From positions 687,614 through 700,446 of the forward strand of contig CP070627.1 of the NCBI GenBank assembly GCA_020355945.1: a DNA stretch of 12,833 nt. Direction: 5' to 3'. Below the pieces are notes generated by a model. That model ran no database searches. It was not told the origin of the DNA and saw only the letters and a list, made by a program, of their open reading frames with translations. Made by a program: the position numbers and the translations under genes. The DNA comes from Candidatus Aminicenantota bacterium. Its GTDB lineage: Bacteria; Acidobacteriota; Aminicenantia; UBA2199. Below are positions 5,710 to 12,493 of this stretch, one piece after another. Every line of letters begins with the position of its first letter. The first letter of the stretch is position 1.

Positions 5710-8707
5710 ATTCAAAGGAGATGGTCAGCCGAGCTGGAAACCACACCTTGACCTTAGCTTTATCTTTTTCCGCGGCAATAAATTTCCATTTTATAAAGGC
5801 CATTGCTGCTGCTGTCTTTATATCATCCGGCCAATCGCCTTCTACTCTTACCTTTATTACACCGCCCGTTTCATTAATTAAAAGGGTGGACTTGATGGTT
5901 ACGGTTTGTCCTTTATATTTTTTCCGGGTATCCCTGGAGAGTTTGAGTTTATCCGCATCTAACTTTCTTTCCCCGCTGATCTTCGAGGGCCTGTAGGTTA
6001 CGGAATCCAGGGGGATGATATTGGTGAGTTGTTCGGGACTTAACTCTTTTGAAGGTGTTGGCGGGGCTTTCTTAAAGGCAACGTTTAACCTGGCAGTCAT
6101 CCAGGTTTTTACTTTGACTTTGTCTTTTTCCGGGGCGATATATTTCCAGGCTTTAAATATTTCTTCTGCCTTTGACTTTAATTCCTGCGGCCATTTGTCT
6201 TTTATTTTGACCTGGATTACTTTGCCCGTTTCATTGATTAAGATTTCAGAGTTGATGGTTAAGGTTTGTCCTGAATATTTGTTTTTGATATTGTTGGAGA
6301 GTTTGAGTTCATCCGCTTCTAACTTTCTTTCCCCGCTTACTTTAGAGGGCCTGAAGGTCAAGGATTTCAGGGGGATGACGGCACCTCTTACCACTGAAGG
6401 TTTTGGGGGCCCCTCAAAGTTGATGGTTAATGTGGCAGGCAGCCAGACTTTTACTTTGGTTTTGTCTTTTTCCGCCGGGACATATGTCCAGGTTTTCAAT
6501 CTTTTCGTCACCGTTGACTCTAATTCCCGCGGTAATTTGTCTTTTATTTTCACCTGGATTACATCACCTGCTTCGTTGATTAAGAGGTCAGAGTCGATGG
6601 TTAATGCTTTTCCCTCATATTTTTTCCTGGTACTGTCGGAGAGTTTGATATTCTTCGCCTCTAACGTTCTTGTCCCGGTTATTTTAGAAGGCTTAAAGGT
6701 TACGGAACGCAGCGGGATGATATTGGTAAGTTGTGTGCCGGGTGTAACTTTTTCAGGGGTTCCCTCAAAGGTAATGGTTAATTTAACCCGCGTCCAAACT
6801 TTTACTTTGACTTTGTCTTTTTCCGCGGGGATATATGTCCAGGTTTTCAGGATGTTGTCTACTTTTGACTGCAGCTCATCGGGCAGCTTCTCGCTTATTT
6901 TGGTTTCTGTTACGCTTCCCAATTCGTTTACCAGGATATCGGGAGTAATGGTCAGGTTTTGTCCTTTGTATTTTTCCGTAATCGGCTTTGGAAGCGCAAG
7001 ATCCGCTGCCATAAACTTTCGTTCCCCACTTAATTTGGAGGGGGTAAAGGTTACCGAATCGATAGGGATAATATCTCCCACCTGTATGGTTTTGACCTCT
7101 TTGACAGGTGGGGCCTTTGTTTGCTTCACCGGTTCTTGTTTTATTGAGGGTTGGGTTTTTGGTTTGGCTGCTGCGACTTTTTCTTTTGCAGGTTCAGGCT
7201 GTTGTTCTTTTTTCACCACCGGCTGCTCTTTTTTCACCACCGGCTGCTCTTTTTTCACCACTGGCTGCTGTTGTTTCGCTAACTGCTGCCGCTGCTTCGC
7301 TTGCAATGTCGCCAGTTCCGCTTCTTTTTGCAGCCGTTGTTCCTGCTGTTCCTTCCATGTTTTCAATTGTTCGATTATCTCTTCCTGGGATTTTTTTTCG
7401 TCTTCGGTGGTGGCGGCTTTTTGCTCGATGAGCTGCAAACGTTTTTGATATTCTGCCAGCAAATCGGATTTCATTTGAGTGATACGGCGTTCCATTTCCT
7501 GTTTCATTTCCTGGTCTTTTTGGATTGCAGCCTGCCGCTGCTTTTGAACCTCTTTTTGTTGTGAAATAAATAAATAAGCGGCAATCCCAATGACAACAAT
7601 GAAAATAACAATAAATGGCACCAGGATTTTCATCCTGGAACGTTTTTGCTGCTCCAATTCAATCAAAAGGTCTTCCACCTTATAATCTTCGAGCCTGGCT
7701 TCCCTGATGGCTGCTGGCTTTTTTGGCACTGGTCTTCGTTCAGGCATGGTATAGGATAACTCTTCTTTTAAAACGATCTCCTCTTCCTCTATGGTTTTCT
7801 TGTAAAGCAGGTTCATAAAGTAAGCCAGCATAAAGGTGGCTGAGGATAACTCTTCGATACGAAAATGCCTGGAGATATATTCTTTGAATTCCTTGATGCT
7901 GGCGAACCGTTTGCTGGGGTCGGGATTTAGAGCTCTTAAGAATAACCCGATGCATTTTTTGGGAAAATCCTCTTGTGATGAGTAAATATGCTCTTCCAGG
8001 TCGATTTTGGCCAGTTGAGATTCGAATGTTTCTGCCGGGTTATATCGGAAGTATTGCCCGGTTAAAAGACGGTAGGTGATGTTTCCCAGGTGGTAGATAT
8101 CTGACTGAGCAGTCAGGTTACCGCCCTGGACCAGTTCCGGAGCCAGCATCTCATCGAATCTTTTTGCTGTTTCCTTTAGAAACTGTGGGGCATTCTCCAG
8201 GTAAGGAAATATCCCGTAATTTCTTAGAGATACTTTACCATCAAAATCCATGATGACATTATCCGGTGTTAACGCACCATGAAAGGATTTCCTCTTGTTA
8301 ATGATAATCGTTGAACTGCTGTCCAGCACATCGGCAATTTCCATAACCAGGGAAAAAATCAGGTCAAGATCCATGGGCTCACCTTTTTCTTTGGCATCGG
8401 CAAGGACATTTTCCAGGGATGTCCCTTTATGAAACGGGTAGATCAACAGTGCCTTTTCACCTTCTTCAATGACTTTTTCGGGAGAATACAGGCCGGGAAT
8501 ATTTTGATTTTTTATCCCTTCGATTAAAGCCCTGGTGCGTTTCCATACTATCGGGGAACTTGTTAAAGAGGGGTGAACGTCTACTAACAGGCAGTGTTTT
8601 TCCACCTGCCTCTCTTTGATTTCTCCTGCTCTAAAGTTAGTTCCCACTGAATCGGCATCTAATTCATCAAAAATGATGAAGTCGCTAATAATTTTGTAAT
8701 CTTTCAT
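5708..8707 (-). CDS. Membrane-anchored pseudokinase with four tandem TonB_C-like repeats
   Basis: 999 residues. Residues ~1-283 have a Ser/Thr-kinase fold: HGALTPDN (143-150) at the HRDLKPxN loop, RNYG (162-165) at DFG, APEL (189-192), and SDIYHLGNITYRLLTG (202-217) for the F helix. The catalytic Asp, the DFG Asp and the usual beta-3 Lys are all absent, so it is probably catalytically dead. A single membrane helix follows (~360-381) after basic residues, then a charged coiled coil (~383-480), three PVVKKEQ heptads (482-502) and a Pro/Lys-rich spacer. Four ~103-residue repeats (546-648, 663-765, 777-879, 897-999) each carry IPL.SVTF.PSK.SG at the front and INE.G.V..VKI, W.Y.PAEKDK.KVKVW and L.I.FE at the back, resembling TonB_C. 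Likely topology is a cytoplasmic pseudokinase with periplasmic repeats. SD AAGGGT precedes ATG 8707. It may belong to the operon begun by the S8 protease. The ligand is unknown. Confidence 0.93.
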   Translation of the reverse strand: MKDYKIISDFIIFDELDADSVGTNFRAGEIKERQVEKHCLLVDVHPSLTSSPIVWKRTRALIEGIKNQNIPGLYSPEKVIEEGEKALLIYPFHKGTSLENVLADAKEKGEPMDLDLIFSLVMEIADVLDSSSTIIINKRKSFHGALTPDNVIMDFDGKVSLRNYGIFPYLENAPQFLKETAKRFDEMLAPELVQGGNLTAQSDIYHLGNITYRLLTGQYFRYNPAETFESQLAKIDLEEHIYSSQEDFPKKCIGLFLRALNPDPSKRFASIKEFKEYISRHFRIEELSSATFMLAYFMNLLYKKTIEEEEIVLKEELSYTMPERRPVPKKPAAIREARLEDYKVEDLLIELEQQKRSRMKILVPFIVIFIVVIGIAAYLFISQQKEVQKQRQAAIQKDQEMKQEMERRITQMKSDLLAEYQKRLQLIEQKAATTEDEKKSQEEIIEQLKTWKEQQEQRLQKEAELATLQAKQRQQLAKQQQPVVKKEQPVVKKEQPVVKKEQQPEPAKEKVAAAKPKTQPSIKQEPVKQTKAPPVKEVKTIQVGDIIPIDSVTFTPSKLSGERKFMAADLALPKPITEKYKGQNLTITPDILVNELGSVTETKISEKLPDELQSKVDNILKTWTYIPAEKDKVKVKVWTRVKLTITFEGTPEKVTPGTQLTNIIPLRSVTFKPSKITGTRTLEAKNIKLSDSTRKKYEGKALTIDSDLLINEAGDVIQVKIKDKLPRELESTVTKRLKTWTYVPAEKDKTKVKVWLPATLTINFEGPPKPSVVRGAVIPLKSLTFRPSKVSGERKLEADELKLSNNIKNKYSGQTLTINSEILINETGKVIQVKIKDKWPQELKSKAEEIFKAWKYIAPEKDKVKVKTWMTARLNVAFKKAPPTPSKELSPEQLTNIIPLDSVTYRPSKISGERKLDADKLKLSRDTRKKYKGQTVTIKSTLLINETGGVIKVRVEGDWPDDIKTAAAMAFIKWKFIAAEKDKAKVKVWFPARLTISFE
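5711..7072 (-). repeat. Four tandem ~103-codon domain repeats
   Basis: Coding repeats inside the pseudokinase gene: repeat 1 at 6764-7072, repeat 2 at 6413-6721, repeat 3 at 6071-6379, repeat 4 at 5711-6019. Linkers are short (11-17 residues) and Pro/Lys-rich. The repeats are clearly related at the protein level but diverged at the DNA level, so duplication is not recent. Repeats 2-4 share RKL.A..(I/L)KLS, while repeat 1 is the most divergent in that segment (RKFMAADLALP). Confidence 0.9.
7207..7269. repeat. Three tandem 21-bp copies encoding PVVKKEQ
   Basis: The unit CTTTTTTCACCACCGGCTGCT (+ strand, 21 bases) occurs three times in a row. The first two copies are identical and the third has one C-to-T change. 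It keeps the reading frame and lengthens the linker between the coiled coil and the TonB_C-like repeats of the pseudokinase. Confidence 0.9.
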
Positions 8708-8761
8708 TTTCTTACCCTTTATTTTTATTTGTATTTATTGTCCTAAAAATGTCATTTTATA

Positions 8762-8968
8762 TCACCAAGTTTCAAACCCACTGCCAATTGAAATCCCGGA
8801 GGAGTTGCACACTAAGTTTGCCAGGAAAAAACCGCTCCCAATAGGCTGTTTCGGTATCACTCTTAGATTATAATAAAATCTTTTTGGAATTTCAATACTT
8901 TTATGGCTGCTAAAGCAAATTTTTTTTCTAATGGTTCCTCCTGCTTTGGGTTTATTGTCTATCTTCAC
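8762..8968 (-). CDS. Possible small ORF between protease and pseudokinase (doubtful)
   Basis: A 68-residue reading frame begins with GTG 8966-8968, overlapping the protease stop as GTGA, and ends 54 bases before the pseudokinase start. The product is basic at the N-terminus, contains two cysteines (18, 53), no signal peptide, and the short motif IGSGF twice near the C-terminus. Support is positional only: overlap coupling and filling an otherwise 257-base gap in a same-strand gene run. There is no clear SD beyond GGGG inside the protease end, and the family is not recognised. It could be a decayed extension of the protease or non-coding. Confidence 0.25.
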   Translation of the reverse strand: MKIDNKPKAGGTIRKKICFSSHKSIEIPKRFYYNLRVIPKQPIGSGFFLANLVCNSSGISIGSGFETW

Positions 8969-10740
8969 TGGACAACCCCGAATTCCAGGGTATAATAGAT
9001 GGGAAGGCTCTCTTGTCCTTCAGCATCTACAGCGGTAAAGGCATAGGTGATATCCTGGTGTCTGACCACATTTCGGTGCAGGTAGCTGAAAGTGGAACTG
9101 CTGACCTGGGCCAGGAAGTTCAATTGCGAACCTTGCACCACATATATTTTATACTGGGAAACATTTTTACCTTCATTTAACGGGTTGCTTTCCCAGGTTA
9201 ACTGGTTGATATATTCTGTTCGCAAAAGTGCTCGATTCGCCACCTGTTGACCGGAGGGGTTTATGGGAGGGGCAAGGGTTAAGAGGGTGAAGAGGGCGCC
9301 CCCGACATTAATCCTGGCTTTTGGCTGGGCAGCCGGGCAGCGAGAACTGGAAATCATTGGCCCGGTATCCTGTAATATAGATAGAATATCTTCAACAGTC
9401 ATATTTCCATCGAATTGTTTCATAATTGCCCATGCCCCGGTCACATGGGGTGCTGACATGGAAGTTCCCGACCTGTAACCGTAATCGGAATTACCGGTTG
9501 AATCCGCCGATCTGATGGAGTCACCTGGCGCCATCAGGTGTACCATCACATCATGCCAATTACCCCACATATATGCTCGATCCTGTTTATCCGTACCATT
9601 CACGGCAATTGCCGAGGAAATACAGGCAGGTGCACAAACGGAATCACAATGGCCTTCATTACCACTGGAAATAACCGTTGCTATTCCTACGGCCCTGAGA
9701 TTATCAATGCCTGGTTTTCGCATGTCCGTATCGCAGTAGTCAAAGTATCTTTCAGCGCCGAGACTCAAATTGGCTGCGGCAATATTATAGGAATTGCGCA
9801 GTGTATAGACAAATTCAAGGCCCTTTAGTTGATCGGAACTCCAACTGAGCACATCGTTCTCACCCGGGAAATAGCTAAATACCTGGACCGCAATGATATT
9901 GGCCTCTTTTGCCACTCCGAAGTGGTTATTGTGATTATTGCCTGCTGCAATCCCGGCCACATGAGTCCCATGGCCGAATCGACTTTCATAGGGGGCAGCG
10001 GACCCGGGCCCGGACATTTCAGTCAGTCCGTTGGGACAGGCGCCATTCACTTTATCGTACCAATCATCGCCTAAAGCATAACATTGCTCGATAATATTTT
10101 TGCCTTGAAACATTTCATGGGAAGTCAGCAGCCCCGTATCCAGGATGGCCACATACCAGCCCGCACCGGTATATCCCAACCCCCAGGCCACATCTGCCCC
10201 GACAATCTCCACGGATTGATCCACCATCGGCCGGCTGATATCATTGGTTTCTCCTTGAATTTCCGTAAACGGACGGCGAATCAGTTTATCTTCAACAATA
10301 TCCAGCACTTGGGGGAGAGTTCTCAATTTATCAAGGGTTTCTGCTGTCACCGACAGTGCCACATAGGGCAGGGTGGAATAGGTGCGGTTGACCCGGTAAA
10401 GGTTTCCGTTTAACTGGTGAAGTATGCTGTCCCTGGTTAAAGAAATCGCTTCCTCCAGGGCCAGGTCCGCATTATAAGCCGCCTGGATATAAGATTCATC
10501 CGCATTCCCGGTTTTAAAACCCGTGGACATTAATGTAAGGGCTTCAATATCCGGGACATCCAGCTTAACCATCACCCGGACAAATCCTTTTTGAGAGGCA
10601 ATTTTCTTTAGTTGGTCATATTTATAATCCTCATAGCTCTTAAACGGGGAATCCGAACCTGTTAACAGTGTAGTGACCGCCATTAAAGACACCACGAAGA
10701 CCATGGTGAATGTAAAAATAACTCTCTTTTTCAATTTCAT
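8965..10740 (-). CDS. Secreted subtilisin-like (S8) serine protease with FN3-like C-terminal domain
   Basis: 591 residues. The N-terminus is a signal peptide (KLKKR, then a hydrophobic stretch ~7-27), so export across the inner membrane is expected. Residues ~52-157 resemble an I9-type inhibitory propeptide. The subtilase domain follows with a complete triad: Asp201 in AILDTG, His257 in FGHGTHVAG, Ser427 in GTSMSAPH, and oxyanion-hole Asn361 in SSGNEG. Seven cysteines (220, 235, 336, 365, 369, 373, 468) suggest disulfides in the mature enzyme. Residues ~491-589 form an FN3-like beta domain (NQLTWESNP, YKIYVV, YAFTAVDAEGQES). No sorting signal or anchor is seen. SD GGAGG (10751-10755) and a promoter lie upstream. 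It is the first gene of a possible operon with the pseudokinase. The natural substrate is unknown. Confidence 0.96.
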   Translation of the reverse strand: MKLKKRVIFTFTMVFVVSLMAVTTLLTGSDSPFKSYEDYKYDQLKKIASQKGFVRVMVKLDVPDIEALTLMSTGFKTGNADESYIQAAYNADLALEEAISLTRDSILHQLNGNLYRVNRTYSTLPYVALSVTAETLDKLRTLPQVLDIVEDKLIRRPFTEIQGETNDISRPMVDQSVEIVGADVAWGLGYTGAGWYVAILDTGLLTSHEMFQGKNIIEQCYALGDDWYDKVNGACPNGLTEMSGPGSAAPYESRFGHGTHVAGIAAGNNHNNHFGVAKEANIIAVQVFSYFPGENDVLSWSSDQLKGLEFVYTLRNSYNIAAANLSLGAERYFDYCDTDMRKPGIDNLRAVGIATVISSGNEGHCDSVCAPACISSAIAVNGTDKQDRAYMWGNWHDVMVHLMAPGDSIRSADSTGNSDYGYRSGTSMSAPHVTGAWAIMKQFDGNMTVEDILSILQDTGPMISSSRCPAAQPKARINVGGALFTLLTLAPPINPSGQQVANRALLRTEYINQLTWESNPLNEGKNVSQYKIYVVQGSQLNFLAQVSSSTFSYLHRNVVRHQDITYAFTAVDAEGQESLPIYYTLEFGVVQ

Positions 10741-10768
10741 TTTTTCTTAACCTCCATTTTAAAGGATT

Positions 10769-10797
10769 ATTATATTATATTCGGAAAAGATAGTAAA
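10769..10797 (-). promoter_or_regulatory. Predicted promoter of the S8 protease gene
   Basis: On the minus strand TTTACT (10792-10797) and TATAAT (10769-10774) are separated by 17 bases. The -10 box is perfect and the -35 box matches 4/6. Transcription would start near 10762, about 20 bases before ATG 10740, leaving the GGAGG SD in the leader. Confidence 0.55.
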
Positions 10798-10823
10798 ATA
10801 TAATTTTCAAATAAAATTTTTTT

Positions 10824-11090
10824 TTATAGCAGGGGCATATTTTTATCCATCCCCAAAGAAATCCGCCCTTTTAGGATCAGTTCCAAATCCTGCCTGTCCA
10901 TGCCGATAATGGAGGTCTTCCTAATTTTAGCCACGAAGTTACACAAAGAAACACGAAGAAAAAACTTCGTTCCGCAGCCCGTTCCCTTTTCTCTATCCCG
11001 AATGCCACCTGACTCCCATCCCTTTTCTTTTAGCTGGCTAACTGTCAGCGGAGAAAGATTCATATCTACAATAAATTTAAGCTGTGGCAA
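10824..11090 (-). pseudogene. Disrupted DUF5615 (PIN-like) toxin gene
   Basis: The first ~27 residues (LPQLKFIVDMNLSP..TVSQLKEKGWES) match the N-terminus of DUF5615/Mut7-C-like PIN toxins, including the acidic FIVDMNLSP strand. The expected continuation (an acidic Asp/Glu segment and a THD.DFG-type motif) is missing. Instead residues ~28-55 are encoded by unrelated sequence containing a repeat-like stretch at 10927-10970, followed by a 30-residue tail ending KGRISLGMDKNMPLL that may be the family's end. Length is 88 residues against roughly 110-120 normally. The frame happens to stay open. TTG 11090 overlaps the DUF433 stop by 14 bases, the standard layout of a DUF433-DUF5615 antitoxin-toxin pair. 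An active nuclease is unlikely. Confidence 0.65.
10927..10970. repeat. Dispersed-repeat-like fragment with a small hairpin
   Basis: The + strand shows near-copies of the CACGAAG/CACAAAG word spaced 11-12 bases apart (10932, 10942, 10952). It ends in a 6-bp perfect hairpin ACGAAG-(A)6-CTTCGT (10953-10970). Sequences of this 'GCCACGAAG..ACACAAAG' kind recur as interspersed repeats in many bacterial genomes, as far as I recall; copy number here cannot be judged. It lies exactly where the DUF5615 homology breaks. Confidence 0.5.
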
Positions 11091-11328
11091 CTGCAGCCCC
11101 TTTTATAGGAATTAACACTGTTTTTTCTGATGCCAACCATGCGGCGTACTTCAATGCTTGAACAATGTCTTCTTTTTCTAATTCCGGGTAGGCGGCCAGG
11201 ATTTCGTCTGTAGACATCCCACTGCTCACCAGTTTCAGTATAAGTGAAACCGTTATCCTCATTCCCCTAATGGTGGGCTGCCCCAAACATACGTCCGGGT
11301 TAATCGTTATTCGATCTAGTTGCTTCAT
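11077..11328 (-). CDS. DUF433-family antitoxin
   Basis: 83 residues matching DUF433, small winged-helix/HTH proteins that act as antitoxin and likely autorepressor next to DUF5615 toxins. Diagnostic run: RITINPDVCLGQPTIRG (6-22), then MRITVSLIL and SGMSTDEILAAYPELEKEDIVQALKYAAW in short order, which is nearly the whole domain. The C-terminal VLIPIKGAAVATA extension is variable in the family. SD AGGAG (11336-11340) is 7 bases before ATG 11328. The gene overlaps its toxin remnant by 14 bases. It looks intact although its toxin is broken. Confidence 0.92.
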   Translation of the reverse strand: MKQLDRITINPDVCLGQPTIRGMRITVSLILKLVSSGMSTDEILAAYPELEKEDIVQALKYAAWLASEKTVLIPIKGAAVATA

Positions 11329-11371
11329 ATCATAGCTCCTGGTTATTCTATCATTCTAAGCTTCATTTAAA

Positions 11372-11400
11372 AATATAATACAAAGCCGATAAAAAATCAA
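11372..11400 (-). promoter_or_regulatory. Predicted promoter of the DUF433/DUF5615 pair
   Basis: On the minus strand TTGATT (11395-11400) and TATATT (11372-11377) are 17 bases apart, a near-consensus sigma-70-type promoter. The leader to ATG 11328 would be about 36 bases. It points away from the UPF0175/DUF3368 promoter. Confidence 0.6.
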
Positions 11401-11551
11401 CCAAAAATCCGGGACACAATTTTCAAAAAAGGTGCCAGGCAAGAATATACTTAACAAGATTTTAACAGCTAAAAGAAACCTGGCCTCGGTTGAAGCATTA
11501 TGACCGGATAGTGAAGAGTGACAGGTGATGGGTGACGGGTAAAGAAATGTA
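11401..11551. other. Non-coding spacer between two divergent toxin-antitoxin pairs
   Basis: No convincing gene. The stretch contains AAAAAAGGTGCCAGGC (11425-11440) and a matching inverted CCTGGC (11479-11484), arms GCCAGG/CCTGGC 39 bases apart, followed by a heptanucleotide repeat tract. This looks like repeat debris between two modules. Confidence 0.5.
11511..11545. repeat. Heptanucleotide tandem repeat (GTGAYRG-type, five units)
   Basis: Consecutive 7-mers GTGAAGA, GTGACAG, GTGATGG, GTGACGG, GTAAAGA. The three central units differ at one or two positions and the outer two are degenerate. It lies just upstream of the UPF0175 promoter. The function is not known. Confidence 0.75.
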
Positions 11552-11580
11552 TTGCTTTTTTTTTCTATTTATGGTATTTT
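11552..11580 (+). promoter_or_regulatory. Predicted promoter of the UPF0175/DUF3368 pair
   Basis: TTGCTT (11552-11557) and TATTTT (11575-11580) are 17 bases apart, 4/6 matches each. Transcription would start near 11587, at the strong SD AAGGAGG (11588-11594), making a very short leader. The TTG of the -35 box is in frame with the antitoxin but is not its start. Confidence 0.5.
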
Positions 11581-11602
11581 GAAATCTAAGGAGGAAAAAA
11601 TT

Positions 11603-11851
11603 ATGCAATTGACTGTAGATTTTCCTGACAGCCTGCCTGATTTACTTCAAGAAACAAAACAAGAATTTGAATTTGAAGTTAAAATGGCTCTTGCTGCAAA
11701 ATTATTCCAGATGAAACGAATATCTTCAGGAATAGCAGCCTCGATCGTTGGAGTGCCTCGAACTGTTTTTCTACTCAATCTTCATAAATACGGAATTCCA
11801 ATGATAGATTTGGATAAAGATGAATTGATTTCAGATGTGAAAAATGCCTAA
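11603..11851 (+). CDS. UPF0175-family antitoxin
   Basis: 82 residues, matching the UPF0175 family of small HTH-containing proteins paired with DUF3368 toxins. The family core is visible: EFEFEVKMALAAKLFQ (helix 1), KRISSGIAASIVGVPRTVFL (HTH-like, 38-57), then a hydrophobic LHKYGIPM and acidic DKDEL. Start ATG 11603 is chosen because AAGGAGG (11588-11594) lies 8 bases upstream. An in-frame TTG 51 bases earlier falls in the promoter. The stop overlaps the next gene's start by 8 bases, so the two are translationally coupled. The likely role is to neutralise the DUF3368 protein and repress the operon. Confidence 0.92.
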   Translation: MQLTVDFPDSLPDLLQETKQEFEFEVKMALAAKLFQMKRISSGIAASIVGVPRTVFLLNLHKYGIPMIDLDKDELISDVKNA

Positions 11852-12329
11852 AAGAAAAAGGATAGTTATTAATACTGGTCCTGTACTTGCCCTTGTAGCT
11901 GCGTGGGGTGAACTTGAGACATTAAGGGAACTTTATGATCAAGTAATTGTACCTTATGAAGTATCTCAAGAAATTTTAACCGGAGGACCAGCGGAATTTG
12001 GGGTCAAAGAATTTGAAAAAGCCAACTGGCTGATTAAACGCAAAACTCCAACAAATATTTCAACATATTTATCAAATAGTCTTGATATCGGAGAAGCAAG
12101 TGTGATCCAGGTTGCACTCGATGAAAATATCCAAAATGTTTGTATCGACGAAACCGCTGGAAGAAGAATTGCGCGATTGCACAATTTAAAGTTAACGGGT
12201 TCTATTGGTATTTTAGTTAGAGCTAAAAATGAAGGCTTTTCATTTTCAATGAGAGATGCAATTCAAAAGATGAAGCAAAACGGTGTATGGTTGAGTGATG
12301 AAGTTGTAGAATTTGCCTTAAGTGAGTAG
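11844..12329 (+). CDS. DUF3368 PIN-like toxin
   Basis: 161 residues, normal length for DUF3368, a PIN-fold family of presumed RNases encoded with UPF0175 antitoxins. Visible motifs: INTGPVLAL (9-17; Asn10 replaces the first PIN Asp, as is usual in this family), VPYEVSQEIL with Glu43, DIGEASVIQVALDE with Asp81/Glu84, CIDETAGRRIA with Asp102, and LTGSIGILVRAKNEG (117-131). All family acidic positions are present and the frame is intact, so it could be active, unlike the neighbouring DUF5615 gene. It has no SD of its own and relies on coupling through the 8-base overlap with the antitoxin. Confidence 0.93.
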   Translation: MPKRKRIVINTGPVLALVAAWGELETLRELYDQVIVPYEVSQEILTGGPAEFGVKEFEKANWLIKRKTPTNISTYLSNSLDIGEASVIQVALDENIQNVCIDETAGRRIARLHNLKLTGSIGILVRAKNEGFSFSMRDAIQKMKQNGVWLSDEVVEFALSE

Positions 12330-12493
12330 GGGACAACAACGGAAAAAATGATATTTATGGCTTCAAAAAAAATGTAGGTAAGTCTCCGCGACCATGTTTA
12401 CTACCCTACAAATAAATATTGAGATGTCAGGTCAGAGGGTAAAAAAACAGATTACCCAGGGGCGGAAGCTTAGCTGGTTAAATGGAGGTAGGA
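12330..12493. other. Intergenic stretch with weak hairpins
   Basis: No gene seen. Two possible stem-loops: TGTAGG (12373-12378) with CCTACA (12405-12410), extended by a TA/TA pair across a one-base bulge; and GGGTAA (12437-12442) with TTACCC (12452-12457). The first is flanked by an A8 run on its 5' side, which would be a U tract for minus-strand transcription, but no minus-strand gene is seen upstream of it. Confidence 0.35.

Noticed and set aside
5489..5881. A 130-codon + strand frame across the HD-GYP/pseudokinase gap
   Set aside because: It overlaps a promoter, hairpin and 7-mer repeats, runs antisense into the pseudokinase gene, and has no family resemblance.
5711..7072. Regularly spaced repeats as a CRISPR-like array
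   Set aside because: The period is about 340-360 bases, the repeats are coding and diverged, and they translate into four homologous protein domains.
6015..7448. A 477-codon open frame on the + strand
   Set aside because: It lies antisense to the pseudokinase repeats, mirrors their repeat pattern, is Ser/Phe/Thr-rich with no recognisable domain, and has no SD; it is a by-product of codon use on the other strand.
8762..8968. Ribosomal peptide (RiPP) precursor with the protease as its processing enzyme
   Set aside because: Only two cysteines, no leader/core boundary, and no modification enzyme nearby; the protease has a signal peptide and looks like a general exported subtilase.
9263..10413. 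Several + strand frames opposite the S8 protease
   Set aside because: All are antisense to a gene with a full catalytic triad and show no motifs or ribosome-binding sites.
11552..11602. Upstream in-frame TTG start for the UPF0175 gene
   Set aside because: It coincides with the -35 box, has no SD, and the added residues are not part of the family; ATG 11603 has a strong SD.
12373..12410. Riboswitch or small RNA in the spacer before the TIR/NDT-like gene
   Set aside because: Only weak, imperfect hairpins are seen, with no recognisable conserved riboswitch core.
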